NCBI RefSeq assembly: GCF_001708445.1
Contig: NZ_CP015637.1
Span: forward strand, 6,201,001-6,265,000
Direction: 5' to 3'
Length of the DNA stretch: 64,000 nt
From: Pseudomonas fluorescens
GTDB taxonomy: Bacteria; Pseudomonadota; Gammaproteobacteria; Pseudomonadales; Pseudomonadaceae
The translations under genes and the position numbers were made by a program. Positions 18,686 to 26,790 of this stretch are shown here, piece by piece. Positions within the stretch are counted from its first letter, which is position 1; every line of letters starts with the position of its first letter. The notes below the pieces were generated by a model. That model had not been told where the DNA came from. It saw nothing but the letters and a program-made list of their open reading frames with translations, and ran no database searches.

Positions 18686-19612
18686 CTATTTCCGCTTCTC
18701 GAAGCGATAGAACAGGTTTGGCTCACTGACAAAGTACAGGTTGCCACTCTCGTCCATGGTCACCCCTTCCGCGCGGGGGATGGTGTCTTTCAGGCCATTG
18801 AAGCCGCCGAGCAAGGTCATGAAGCTGACCTGCTTGCCCTTCTCGTCCAGTTCCAGCAACAGGTGGGAGTCCGCCGACAGCACCAGCAAGTGCCCGGTAC
18901 GCGGGTCGACGGCCAGGGCCGAGAGGTTGCGCATGTCCAGCTCGGTGCTGGCCAGCTTTTGCTTGTCGCCGACCAGGGTCTGGCTACCGTCGCTTTTCCA
19001 GGTGAACAGCGCCGGCGGTCGTTCTTCACCCAGCACCAGTTGCTGGTTGCGCTTGTCCCAGGTGATGGCTTCAAAGGCTTTGTTCTGGTCTTTGGACGGC
19101 CCCAGGTCATAACTGGAGAAGTCCGCCTTGTTCAACGCTGTCGTACCGGCGTCGACCTTGATGATGGTCAGGCTGTGCTGGCGCTCATCCACCACGGCCA
19201 TCAGGCCGTTTTCCATGACAGTCACACCTTCCGGGTTATTCCAACCGTTGAGCGGCATCTTGCGCAGCACATCGCCTTGCAGGGTCAACTCAACCAGGAA
19301 CGGGTTCTTGCCCATGACCGAAAACAGGGTTTTGGTCTGCGGGTTATAGGCCAGGTCGGAAGCCTCGTCCTTCTCCATGCCGGGCAACAACTTGGCGTCG
19401 ATCACGGCGCGATAGTCCGGTAGCCAGACACTGGCCTCGCGCTCGGCGGGCGATTCAAAACGCTCCACCAACCACAACACACCGCGATTGTCCCAATGCA
19501 TGGCCCAGGCGATGCCATACACAATGGCCCCGACCAGGAACAGCCAGGAATACCAGCGCAGGGCAAAACGCGAACGTCGCTTGGGCGTCAGGGTAGGCAG
19601 GGGCACAGCCAT
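18686..19612 (-). CDS. SdiA-regulated (YjiK-like) domain protein, paralogue
   Basis: Second SdiA-regulated family protein, about 308 residues from MAVPLPTLTPK (19612). It has an N-terminal membrane anchor (WYSWLFLVGAIVYGIAWAM) and the same blade motifs: DEASDLAYNPQTKTLFSV, NPEGVTVMENGLMAVVDE, KAFEAITWDKRNQQLVLGEE and RAEGVTMDESGNLYFVSEPN. It ends 81 bp before the next gene starts, so the two are a tandem duplicate, probably cotranscribed. The start is uncertain: no strong ribosome-binding site is seen and earlier in-frame codons exist up to 19720. Function unknown. Confidence 0.85.
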   Translation of the reverse strand: MAVPLPTLTPKRRSRFALRWYSWLFLVGAIVYGIAWAMHWDNRGVLWLVERFESPAEREASVWLPDYRAVIDAKLLPGMEKDEASDLAYNPQTKTLFSVMGKNPFLVELTLQGDVLRKMPLNGWNNPEGVTVMENGLMAVVDERQHSLTIIKVDAGTTALNKADFSSYDLGPSKDQNKAFEAITWDKRNQQLVLGEERPPALFTWKSDGSQTLVGDKQKLASTELDMRNLSALAVDPRTGHLLVLSADSHLLLELDEKGKQVSFMTLLGGFNGLKDTIPRAEGVTMDESGNLYFVSEPNLFYRFEKRK

Positions 19613-19724
19613 TGGGCGCTTATCCAGAAAGTCAGCATTAGGTGATAGCACAGGCTCGACGAGCCTGCGTGTTCGAGGCTGAGGATTATCCGGATAGCGT
19701 GTGAAAAAAATGCAAAACATTGGA

Positions 19725-19980
19725 TTTGTGGCGAGCGGGCTTGCCCTAATGCCGTTCAGTTAAGGCTTTTTTGTAGGAGCGAGCTTGCTCGCGAAAAACT
19801 CAGCGAGCAAGCTCGCTCCTACAGAAGGCGATGTACGCTTAACTGAACGGCATTAGGGCTTGCCCCGCGTTGGGCTGCGAAGCAGCCCCAAAACACAGCC
19901 CCGGAGCTGACTGAAACACTGCAGCGCTCTTATTGGGGCTGCTGCGCAGCCCAACGCGGGGCAAGCCCGCTCGCCACAAG
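19725..19980. repeat. REPIN interrupted by a second REP-bearing element
   Basis: The outer REPIN has arms TTGTGGCGAGCGGGCTTGCC (from 19725) and its inverse ending CTCGCCACAA at 19979. It is interrupted at 19747-19855 by a 109-bp element whose ends are 18-bp perfect inverted repeats (TAATGCCGTTCAGTTAAG and its inverse). The element contains an inverted pair of GTAGGAGCGAGCTTGCTCGC REPs. The bases GGGCTTGCCC flank it on both sides (19737-19746 and 19856-19865), so the outer sequence joins cleanly once the element and one flank are removed. No coding potential is seen. Confidence 0.88.
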
Positions 19981-20032
19981 GATGCGAGAGTTAGCGCAAC
20001 CCCACACATTTTTACCGCGTTTCGTCAGGCGC

Positions 20033-20698
20033 TCAGCGAACGCTGCTTTCGAAGCGGTTCACGCCAGACAGTTCCAGCACCAATTCATCACCCACATTCA
20101 GCGGGCCTACGCCGGCCGGGGTGCCGGTGAGGATTACATCGCCAGCTTGCAGTGAGAAACAGCCGGCCATGTGCTGGATCATCGGGACGATCGGGTTGAG
20201 CATCTGCGCGCTATTGCCGTCCTGGCGCACTTCGCCGTTGATGGTCAGGCGAATGCCGATATCGGCCAGGTCCGGGAACGTACTGCCGACCACGAACGGG
20301 GCAATCACCGCCGCGCCGTCGAAGGACTTGGCGATTTCCCACGGCAAGCCCTTGGCTTTGAGCTCAGCCTGCTTGTCCCGCAGGGTCAGGTCCAGGGCCG
20401 GGGCGAAGCCGGAGATGGCGTCCAGCACTTCTTCACGGCTGGGCTTGGTCGACAGGGGCTTGCCGATCAGCACGGCGATTTCCGCTTCGTAGTGCACCGA
20501 ACCGCGTTCGGTCGGAATGCTGAAACCACCTTCCAGCGGCACCACGCAACTGCCCGGCTTGATGAACAACAACGGCTCGGTCGGTACCGGGTTGTCCAGT
20601 TCCTTGGCATGTTCGGCGTAGTTACGCCCAATACACACCACTTTACCCACAGGAAAGTGGATGTTGGTGCCGTCGACATACTTGTGCTGGTAGCTCAT
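20033..20698 (-). CDS. Fumarylacetoacetate hydrolase-family protein
   Basis: Cytosolic metal-dependent FAH-superfamily enzyme of 221 residues, the size of the YcgM/FAHD1 acylpyruvase or oxaloacetate decarboxylase group. Typical motifs are KVVCIGRNYAEHAKEL, the metal-binding VHYEAEIAVLIGKPL (two acidic ligands), FAPALDLTLRD, and the C-terminal DVILTGTPAGVGPLNVGD. It follows the D-2-hydroxyglutarate dehydrogenase-like gene by 22 bp on the same strand, so they are probably one operon. A role in clearing acylpyruvates or oxaloacetate is inferred from the family, not from this sequence. Confidence 0.9.
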   Translation of the reverse strand: MSYQHKYVDGTNIHFPVGKVVCIGRNYAEHAKELDNPVPTEPLLFIKPGSCVVPLEGGFSIPTERGSVHYEAEIAVLIGKPLSTKPSREEVLDAISGFAPALDLTLRDKQAELKAKGLPWEIAKSFDGAAVIAPFVVGSTFPDLADIGIRLTINGEVRQDGNSAQMLNPIVPMIQHMAGCFSLQAGDVILTGTPAGVGPLNVGDELVLELSGVNRFESSVR

Positions 20699-20720
20699 GA
20701 AACGACTCCTTCAGGGGCGG

Positions 20721-22115
20721 TTAAACAGCGAAGATCTTGCCAGGGTTCATGATCCCTTTCGGGTCGAACACGGCCTTCACGGCCTTCATGTATTCGATTT
20801 CAACCGGCGAGCGGCTGTAGGTCAGGTAATCGCGCTTGGTCATGCCCACGCCGTGCTCGGCGGAGATCGAGCCGTTGTACTTCTGAACGGTTTCGAATAC
20901 CCATTTATTCACGGTGGCGCACTTGGCGAAGAACTCGTCCTTGCTCAGGTTTTCCGGCTTGAGGATGTTCAAGTGCAGGTTGCCGTCGCCGATATGGCCG
21001 AACCAGACGATTTCGAAGTCCGGGTAGTGTTCGCCGACGATCGCGTCAATTTCCTTCAAGAACGCCGGCACTTTGGAGACAGTCACCGAGATATCGTTCT
21101 TGTAGGGCGTCCAGTGGGAAATGGTCTCCGAGATGTACTCGCGCAGCTTCCACAGGTTGTGCAGTTGGGTTTCGCTCTGGCTCATCACGCCGTCCAGCAC
21201 CCAACCCTGCTCCACGCAGTGCTCGAAGGTTTCCAGGGCATGGTTGGCAACTTCTTCGGTGGTGGCTTCAAATTCCAGCAGCGCATAGAACGGGCATTCG
21301 GTTTCGAACGGTGCAGGCACATCGCCACGACCGAGGACTTTGGCCAGGGCCTTGTCGGAGAAAAACTCGAACGCGGTCAGGTCCAGCTTGCCCTGGAAGG
21401 CATGCAGCACCGGCATGATCGAATCGAAGTCGGTGGTACCGAGCACCATGGCGGTGAGGTTTTTCGGCGCCCGATCCAGGCGCATGGTGGCTTCGACCAC
21501 AAAGCCCAGGGTGCCTTCAGCACCGATGAACAGCTGGCGCATGTCGTAGCCGGTGGCGTTCTTGATCAGGTCGCGGTTCAGCTCCAGCACATCGCCCTTG
21601 CCGGTGACGACTTTCATGCCGGCCACCCAGTTACGGGTCATGCCGTAGCGAATCACCTTGATCCCGCCGGCATTGGTGCCGATATTGCCGCCAATCTGGC
21701 TCGAACCGGACGACGCGAAATCCACCGGGTAGTACAAGCCGTTTTCTTCGGCGACGTTCTGCAATTGCTTGGTGACCACCCCCGGCTGGCACTTGGCGGT
21801 ACGGTCGGTGAGGTTCACCTCGAGGATCTGGTTCATATAGTCGAACGAGACGACCACTTCGCCATTGGCCGCGACCGCCGCGGCCGACAGGCCGGTACGG
21901 CCACCGGACGGCACCAGCGCCACTGTGTGCTCATTGGCCCAGCGGACAATGGCCTGCACCTGCTCGATGGTCTTGGGGAAGACGATGGCGGTGGGGGCGG
22001 GAGCGAAGTGCTTGGTCCAATCCTTGCCGTAAGCCTCCAGGGAGTCTGCATCGGTCAGCACTTTGCCGGGCTCAACCAGGGTCTTTAGCTCATCAATCAG
22101 GGCAGGATGGGTCAT
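20721..22115 (-). CDS. FAD-binding D-2-hydroxyglutarate dehydrogenase-like oxidoreductase
   Basis: Flavoprotein of 464 residues of the GlcD/D2HGDH family. The FAD-binding half contains VALVPSGGRTGLSAAAVA and ASSGSSQIGGNIGTNAGG; the C-terminal half has WFGHIGDGNLHLN (metal/substrate His) and SISAEHGVGMTKR. It is divergent from serA (205 bp between the start codons). In P. stutzeri a D2HGDH beside serA oxidises the D-2-hydroxyglutarate that SerA makes from 2-oxoglutarate, pulling serine synthesis forward; gene order and sequence suggest the same here. The start MTHPALIDEL at 22115 is preferred; an in-frame ATG further up (22145) looks non-homologous. A D-lactate dehydrogenase activity cannot be excluded. 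Confidence 0.9.
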   Translation of the reverse strand: MTHPALIDELKTLVEPGKVLTDADSLEAYGKDWTKHFAPAPTAIVFPKTIEQVQAIVRWANEHTVALVPSGGRTGLSAAAVAANGEVVVSFDYMNQILEVNLTDRTAKCQPGVVTKQLQNVAEENGLYYPVDFASSGSSQIGGNIGTNAGGIKVIRYGMTRNWVAGMKVVTGKGDVLELNRDLIKNATGYDMRQLFIGAEGTLGFVVEATMRLDRAPKNLTAMVLGTTDFDSIMPVLHAFQGKLDLTAFEFFSDKALAKVLGRGDVPAPFETECPFYALLEFEATTEEVANHALETFEHCVEQGWVLDGVMSQSETQLHNLWKLREYISETISHWTPYKNDISVTVSKVPAFLKEIDAIVGEHYPDFEIVWFGHIGDGNLHLNILKPENLSKDEFFAKCATVNKWVFETVQKYNGSISAEHGVGMTKRDYLTYSRSPVEIEYMKAVKAVFDPKGIMNPGKIFAV

Positions 22116-22320
22116 CGACAGAACTCTCGAACAATTCATGGTCATCCTGAGAACGCTTCACGTCGCAGGAATAGGTGTTTAGCGGGGCGCGTATGCTAGC
22201 ATACCGCCCCCGCAGGACAGAGCCCAAAGGCGTTTCTGCGGTGACGGCTTTCCTGCCGTCCGGGTCAGCTTAAGCGATCCGATTCCCTGCCATTTTTCTC
22301 CGGGATACAGGTTTACGCAG

Positions 22321-23550
22321 ATGAGCAAGACTTCTCTCGATAAGAGCAAGATCAAGTTCCTTCTTCTGGAAGGCGTCCACCCATCGGCCGTCGAAGTACT
22401 GAAGGCCGCCGGGTACTCCAGCATTGAGTACATCACCAGTTCTCTGCCGGAAGCCCAGCTCAAGGAAAAGATCGCCGACGCGCACTTTATCGGCATTCGC
22501 TCCCGCACCCAGTTGACCGAAGAGATCTTCGATCACGCCAAGAAACTCGTGGCGGTCGGCTGTTTCTGCATCGGCACCAACCAGGTCGACCTCAACGCAG
22601 CGCGCGAGCGCGGCATCGCGGTGTTCAACGCACCGTACTCCAACACCCGCTCCGTTGCGGAACTGGTGCTGGCCGAGGCGATCCTGCTGTTGCGCGGTAT
22701 TCCTGAGAAGAACGCTTCCTGCCACCGTGGCGGCTGGATCAAGAGCGCAGCCAACTCCTTCGAAATCCGCGGCAAGAAGCTGGGTATCGTCGGTTACGGC
22801 TCGATCGGTACTCAGCTGTCGGTCCTGGCTGAAGGCCTCGGCATGCAGGTGTTCTTCTACGACACCCTGACCAAGCTGCCATTGGGCAACGCCACGCAAG
22901 TGTCGAGCCTGACCGAGCTGCTGGGCATGTCCGATATCGTCACTCTGCACGTGCCGGAAACCGCTGAGACCCAGTGGATGATCGGCGAAAAGGAAATCCG
23001 CGCCATCAAGAAAGGCGGGATCCTGATCAACGCCGCACGCGGCACCGTGGTCGAGCTGGACGCCCTGGCCGAGGCGATCAAGGACAAGCACCTGATCGGC
23101 GCCGCGATCGACGTGTTCCCGGTGGAGCCGCGCTCCAACGACGACATCTTCGAAAGCCCGCTGCGTGGCCTGGACAACGTGATCCTGACCCCGCACATCG
23201 GCGGTTCCACCGCTGAAGCCCAGGCCAACATTGGCCTGGAAGTGTCGGAGAAACTGGTCAAGTACAGCGACAACGGTACGTCGGTCTCGTCCGTCAACTT
23301 CCCGGAAGTGGCCCTGCCGGCTCACCCTGGCAAGCACCGTCTGCTGCACATCCACCAGAACATCCCTGGCGTGATGATGGAGATCAACAAGGTCTTCGCG
23401 GAAAACGGCATCAACATCTCCGGTCAGTTCCTGCAGACCAACGAGAAGGTTGGCTACGTGGTGATCGACGTCGACGCCGAGTACTCGGACCTGGCGCAAG
23501 AGAAGCTGCAGCACATCAACGGCACTATCCGTAGCCGCGTGTTGTTCTAA
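22321..23550 (+). CDS. serA: D-3-phosphoglycerate dehydrogenase
   Basis: First enzyme of phosphorylated serine biosynthesis (3-phosphoglycerate to 3-phosphohydroxypyruvate, NAD-linked). At 409 residues it is the E. coli-type SerA with a C-terminal ACT domain (about 338-409, LLHIHQNIPGVMMEINKVF), the site of L-serine feedback. NAD-binding GYGSIGTQLSVLAEGLGM, the catalytic-Arg region INAARGTVVELDAL and the catalytic-His motif HIGGSTAEAQ are all present. The 205-bp leader shared with the divergent dehydrogenase contains a small GC-rich hairpin (GACGGC at 22243, GCCGTC at 22255). A strong terminator follows the stop. Confidence 0.97.
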   Translation: MSKTSLDKSKIKFLLLEGVHPSAVEVLKAAGYSSIEYITSSLPEAQLKEKIADAHFIGIRSRTQLTEEIFDHAKKLVAVGCFCIGTNQVDLNAARERGIAVFNAPYSNTRSVAELVLAEAILLLRGIPEKNASCHRGGWIKSAANSFEIRGKKLGIVGYGSIGTQLSVLAEGLGMQVFFYDTLTKLPLGNATQVSSLTELLGMSDIVTLHVPETAETQWMIGEKEIRAIKKGGILINAARGTVVELDALAEAIKDKHLIGAAIDVFPVEPRSNDDIFESPLRGLDNVILTPHIGGSTAEAQANIGLEVSEKLVKYSDNGTSVSSVNFPEVALPAHPGKHRLLHIHQNIPGVMMEINKVFAENGINISGQFLQTNEKVGYVVIDVDAEYSDLAQEKLQHINGTIRSRVLF

Positions 23551-23573
23551 GGCTTTAAACGCTGCATAAAAAA

Positions 23574-23604
23574 TGGGAGACCCGCAGAGGTCTCCCATTT
23601 TTTT
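23574..23604. terminator. Bidirectional intrinsic terminator after serA
   Basis: Nine-base stem TGGGAGACC (23574-23582) pairing with GGTCTCCCA (23589-23597), followed by a run of T on the plus strand and preceded by A residues. It can end both serA and the convergent DUF4399 gene. Confidence 0.92.
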
Positions 23605-23617
23605 GTCTGAACAAATC

Positions 23618-24073
23618 TTACTTGACGTTAACGGTGATCACTTTCGAGGCTACAGTCGGGTTGAACTGCATGTGCAGCTTGTCGCCGGCCACCAGTTGCA
23701 AGGTGTGCTCGCCTGGGGTGAGGGTCAATTCGGTTTCGGTCTGGGCTTTGCCGTAGTGGATCACGGTGTCGGTGGCCGGGATCGGCGCGCTGGCGTCTGG
23801 CAGCTCTTTCTGGTCGACCAGCAAGTGGTGGTGGCCGGTGCCTGGGGTCTGGTCGGTAGCCGGGGCCAGTTTCAGGCCTTCCATACCGAATTTCACGGTG
23901 AAGGTTTTATCGACGGTGGCGCCGTCTTTGGGCGAGACGATAAACACCTTGGCGCCTTCGGGCGGTGCGCTGCGCGGGATACCATCGGCGGCGGAGGCCA
24001 ACATGGAGGCACCCAGCAATAGGCTGGCCAGCACTGTATTAGAGAGTGTTGCGCGTGACAAAAGGGCTTTCAT
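23618..24073 (-). CDS. DUF4399-family secreted protein
   Basis: Predicted periplasmic protein of 151 residues. The start MKALLSRATL at 24073 has GGAGAAG in front and begins a signal peptide ending near SMLASAA. The mature part has GAKVFIVSPKDGATV, GTGHHHLLVDQKELP and LTPGEHTLQLVAGDKLHMQF, matching the DUF4399 family, a small beta-sandwich with conserved histidines. A metal-binding role is suggested by the HHH motif but is not established. It converges on serA and is divergent from the small binding protein at 24207. Confidence 0.87.
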   Translation of the reverse strand: MKALLSRATLSNTVLASLLLGASMLASAADGIPRSAPPEGAKVFIVSPKDGATVDKTFTVKFGMEGLKLAPATDQTPGTGHHHLLVDQKELPDASAPIPATDTVIHYGKAQTETELTLTPGEHTLQLVAGDKLHMQFNPTVASKVITVNVK

Positions 24074-24206
24074 TCGCTTCTCCGGTTTTTCAAGAAATGT
24101 GTTGGGTTGTGACAACTTCGCGACAAATTGCTGTCCAAGGCACTCAACACCATAGCAAAGCGATGCTGAACGGCGCCTCGCACATAAAAATTCTCTAGGA
24201 GTGACC

Positions 24207-24734
24207 ATGCGCTTTTCGCCTGGCCTGTTACTGCTGCTTCCCCTTCTGAGCCCCCTGGCTCACGCCGAACTGGTCGATGATGTGTTCGATCGTGGCGAAC
24301 TGCGCATCGCCCTTGAAGCCAATACGCCACCGTTCAACTTCAAGGACGGCGACAAACTCACCGGTTTTGAAGTGGAACTGGGTGAACTGCTGGCAAAGGA
24401 AATGGACGTACGCTCCTCGTTCATCACCACCGATGACGCCGACTTGCTGCCAGGGGTGGCAACCGGCAAGTACGACGTGGCCATTAACCATATCGCTAAG
24501 ACTGCCGACCTTGAGGATCAGTTCGATTTCAGTGAGGTTTATCGCGAGAAGCCCGATTTGGTGATCCCGTTCCAAAAGGGTAACCCCGCGTTCAAGACGA
24601 GCCTTGACGGCGCGCTGAAACGGGTGAAGGAGGATGGCCGGTTAAAGGCGCTGTCGCAGAAGTGGTTTGACGCAGAAGCACCGACTACAGCTGCGCCAGT
24701 GCCTGCGCAGCCTCAGGTAACTCCAGCTCACTGA
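24207..24734 (+). CDS. Short, one-lobed transporter substrate-binding-domain protein
   Basis: Predicted secreted protein of 175 residues related to amino-acid-type solute-binding proteins (SBP_bac_3). A signal peptide (MRFSPGLLLLLPLLSPLAHA) is followed by DRGELRIALEANTPPFNFKD, LTGFEVELGELLAKEM and KYDVAINHIAKTADLEDQFDFSEVY, all lobe-1 features. The chain then passes directly to LDGALKRVKEDGRLKALSQKWF, the last lobe-1 helix. The roughly 90-residue lobe 2 of normal family members is absent with the frame intact. TAGGAG precedes the ATG at 24207. It ends in a Pro/Ala-rich tail and overlaps the convergent DUF523 gene by 50 bp. Confidence 0.8.
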   Translation: MRFSPGLLLLLPLLSPLAHAELVDDVFDRGELRIALEANTPPFNFKDGDKLTGFEVELGELLAKEMDVRSSFITTDDADLLPGVATGKYDVAINHIAKTADLEDQFDFSEVYREKPDLVIPFQKGNPAFKTSLDGALKRVKEDGRLKALSQKWFDAEAPTTAAPVPAQPQVTPAH

Positions 24735-25167
24735 ACACCTGCACGCCGTGGCGTTTGAGCAGCGCCGCGGTTACGCCCTCGCCCTTCACTTTCACGCCGG
24801 TAAAGGTGCCGTCATAAGTGAGCAGGTTGCCACACGACGGGCTGTTGGCCTTGAGCACGGCGATGCGAATAGCGTGGCGTTGCACCAGCGCCAAGGCCTG
24901 GCGGGCGCCGTCGAGAAAGGCGGCGCTGAAATCTTCGCCCTCGGCCGTCAGCACCTGGGCGCGCCCCTCCCACACATCCACACCCTGCCCGCCTGGGATC
25001 TCGGCGGCAGGTCGTGGCGTTGGCAAACCACCCGACACTTCCGGGCAGATCGCAACCACACGCCCCTCGGCCTGCCATGCGGCCAACTGGTCAAACGGCC
25101 CGCTGGCCCCGCCGTCGTAACGCACCTTGTGCCCGAGCAGGCAGCGGCTGACCAGAATCTTTTGCAT
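24685..25167 (-). CDS. DUF523-family protein
   Basis: Cytosolic protein of 160 residues in the DUF523 family. Its conserved cysteine-containing motifs are SRCLLGHKVRYDGG (near 6-20), AICPEVSGGLPTPRP and KANSPSCGNLLTYDG, suggesting a metal or iron-sulfur site; family function is unknown. The start ATG at 25167 lies just beyond the stop of the 2OG-Fe(II) oxygenase gene (25170), implying translational coupling. The 3' end overlaps the convergent small binding-protein gene. Confidence 0.87.
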   Translation of the reverse strand: MQKILVSRCLLGHKVRYDGGASGPFDQLAAWQAEGRVVAICPEVSGGLPTPRPAAEIPGGQGVDVWEGRAQVLTAEGEDFSAAFLDGARQALALVQRHAIRIAVLKANSPSCGNLLTYDGTFTGVKVKGEGVTAALLKRHGVQVFSELELPEAAQALAQL

Positions 25168-25169
25168 GC

Positions 25170-25802
25170 TCAAAACGGCTCATTGCCCCGCCGGCGAAAC
25201 CAGCCCGTCAGGGACAGGCGCTCACGCGTAGCAGGCAAAACTTCGTGGGGTACCTCGCCCGACAGGAACACCACCAGGCAACCTCCGGTGGGCACCACGT
25301 CGTATTCGACGCCGTCCTTGAGGTACATGCGCAACTGGCCGCCATGCTCGGGCAGCCAGGCGTCGTTCAAGTAGATCACCGCCGACACCGTGCGCCGATC
25401 ATCATCGCGAAACCGGTCCAGGTGCTTGAGGTAGAAGGCCCCTGGCGGGTACATCGCGAAGTGGCTTTCGAAATCCTCCAGGCCCAGGAACAGGTTGCGG
25501 TTCATCGCCAGGCGCAGGCTGTCCATCAGCGCCATATAGTCGCCACAGACCGCCGCGTCGCCCTCTTCCAGCCACTGGATATGGTCGCCGCGAATACCCT
25601 CACGAATTTCCTGGGCCGGCCCGCGCCCCACCGCCGCCGGCGACAGCTCACCTTCGGCCGCACGTTTACGGCACTCAGCCGCCAGTTCCAGGGTCAGAGC
25701 CTGGGACAGGAAGGCGTTCTGCTGCGACCAGCCTTTCTCGGCCAGGTCGTCGACGATGCGTTGCAGCAGCGGGTGATCAAAGGGTATTTGCATGGCGCGC
25801 AT
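25170..25802 (-). CDS. 2-oxoglutarate/Fe(II)-dependent oxygenase-family protein
   Basis: Cytosolic protein of about 210 residues with the prolyl-4-hydroxylase-like jelly-roll pattern. The iron ligands are visible as FYLKHLDRFRDDDRR (HxD) and the distal His in GEVPHEVLPATRERLSLTGWF, whose Arg would bind 2-oxoglutarate. SAVIYLNDAWLPEHGGQLRMY is the usual central strand. The substrate is unknown. Starts at 25811, 25802 or 25793 are all possible; none has a strong ribosome-binding site. It is coupled to the downstream DUF523 gene. Confidence 0.85.
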   Translation of the reverse strand: MRAMQIPFDHPLLQRIVDDLAEKGWSQQNAFLSQALTLELAAECRKRAAEGELSPAAVGRGPAQEIREGIRGDHIQWLEEGDAAVCGDYMALMDSLRLAMNRNLFLGLEDFESHFAMYPPGAFYLKHLDRFRDDDRRTVSAVIYLNDAWLPEHGGQLRMYLKDGVEYDVVPTGGCLVVFLSGEVPHEVLPATRERLSLTGWFRRRGNEPF

Positions 25803-25933
25803 AGTATCCATACGCCTATGAATCCGACAGAGCCGCCGAGCGTCTGAATGCACTTTAGTCAGGTGACTGATAGGACTTCTCGACAAATCCTACGCCCGAC
25901 ACGGACAATAGTGGCCGACTGACAGGAGTCCAT

Positions 25934-26686
25934 ATGCGTCGTTTGTTTTTTTCCTTGCTGATGTTCTGCGTTTTGCCCGCCTGGGCAGACGGCCATGACC
26001 AGTTGTACAAGGTCGCCGGCTGGGCCGAACAACGTGCGCATTTCAATGATGCCCTCAGTGCAGCCCAGCAACGCTACCGCAACAGCCTGCCGCCGGCGGT
26101 GTACCAGGCGCTGGTGGACAACAGCAACAGGCGCTTCGCCGCCCAGGCCATGGACCAGCGTGCCGAAGCGCAGTTGCGCCAGCACCTGGCGGACCCCAAG
26201 CCGGCCCTGGCGTTCTTCCAATCGCCGCTGGGCCGCAAGATCGTCGCCGCCGAATTGCTCGCCACCCGCCGCGACCAGTTGGCTAAAAATGCCCAGGGCC
26301 TGCCGCATGTCGAAGCCGACGCCACCCGCAGCCTGATCATCGGCCACTTGGCCCAAGCCCTGCCCGCCCGTGAAGCCGGTGCGGAAGTCAGCCTGGCAAT
26401 CGCCGGCGTGGCGGCCGACAGCTTGAGCCAGATGATTCCCGGCCTGTTGGGCGGCGACCAAGCCCAGGGCATGCTGGATGGGCAACGCGAGCGCTTGATG
26501 CAACAGATCGGCAATGACCTGAACAACACACTGCTGTACGTCTATCGAGATTTGTCTGACCCGGAGCTGGAAGAATTCGCGACGTTTGCGGAGTCGCCGG
26601 AGGGTAAGGCGTATTACCGGGCGGCGCTGGCAGCGGTTCGTGCGGGGCTGGCGGTCGGCCAAAGCACTTCAAGCCTGACGCAGTAG
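25934..26686 (+). CDS. DUF2059-domain secreted protein
   Basis: Predicted periplasmic protein of 250 residues. The signal peptide is MRRLFFSLLMFCVLPAWA, with ACAGGAG upstream of the ATG. The mature protein is helical and includes the DUF2059-type C-terminal stretch DLNNTLLYVYRDLSDPELEEFATFAESPEGKAYY (split here across about 200-235). Function unknown; DUF2059 proteins are common single-copy envelope proteins in Pseudomonas. It stands alone, divergent from the 2OG oxygenase gene. Confidence 0.83.
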   Translation: MRRLFFSLLMFCVLPAWADGHDQLYKVAGWAEQRAHFNDALSAAQQRYRNSLPPAVYQALVDNSNRRFAAQAMDQRAEAQLRQHLADPKPALAFFQSPLGRKIVAAELLATRRDQLAKNAQGLPHVEADATRSLIIGHLAQALPAREAGAEVSLAIAGVAADSLSQMIPGLLGGDQAQGMLDGQRERLMQQIGNDLNNTLLYVYRDLSDPELEEFATFAESPEGKAYYRAALAAVRAGLAVGQSTSSLTQ

Positions 26687-26690
26687 AAAA

Positions 26691-26780
26691 TGTGGGAGGG
26701 GGCTTGCCCCCGATGGCAGTGGGTCAGCTACAGATAAGCTGACTGATGCACCGCTATCGGGGGCAAGCCCCCTCCCACAT
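26691..26780. repeat. REPIN (inverted REP pair)
   Basis: Arms TGTGGGAGGGGGCTTGCCCC and its inverse, loop about 40 bp, between the convergent DUF2059 and alpha/beta-hydrolase genes. Confidence 0.9.
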
Positions 26781-26790
26781 TTGGATTGCG

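Noticed and set aside
22270..23598. Long minus-strand frame opposite serA
   Set aside because: serA on the plus strand is unmistakable and the antisense frame crosses the terminator hairpin.
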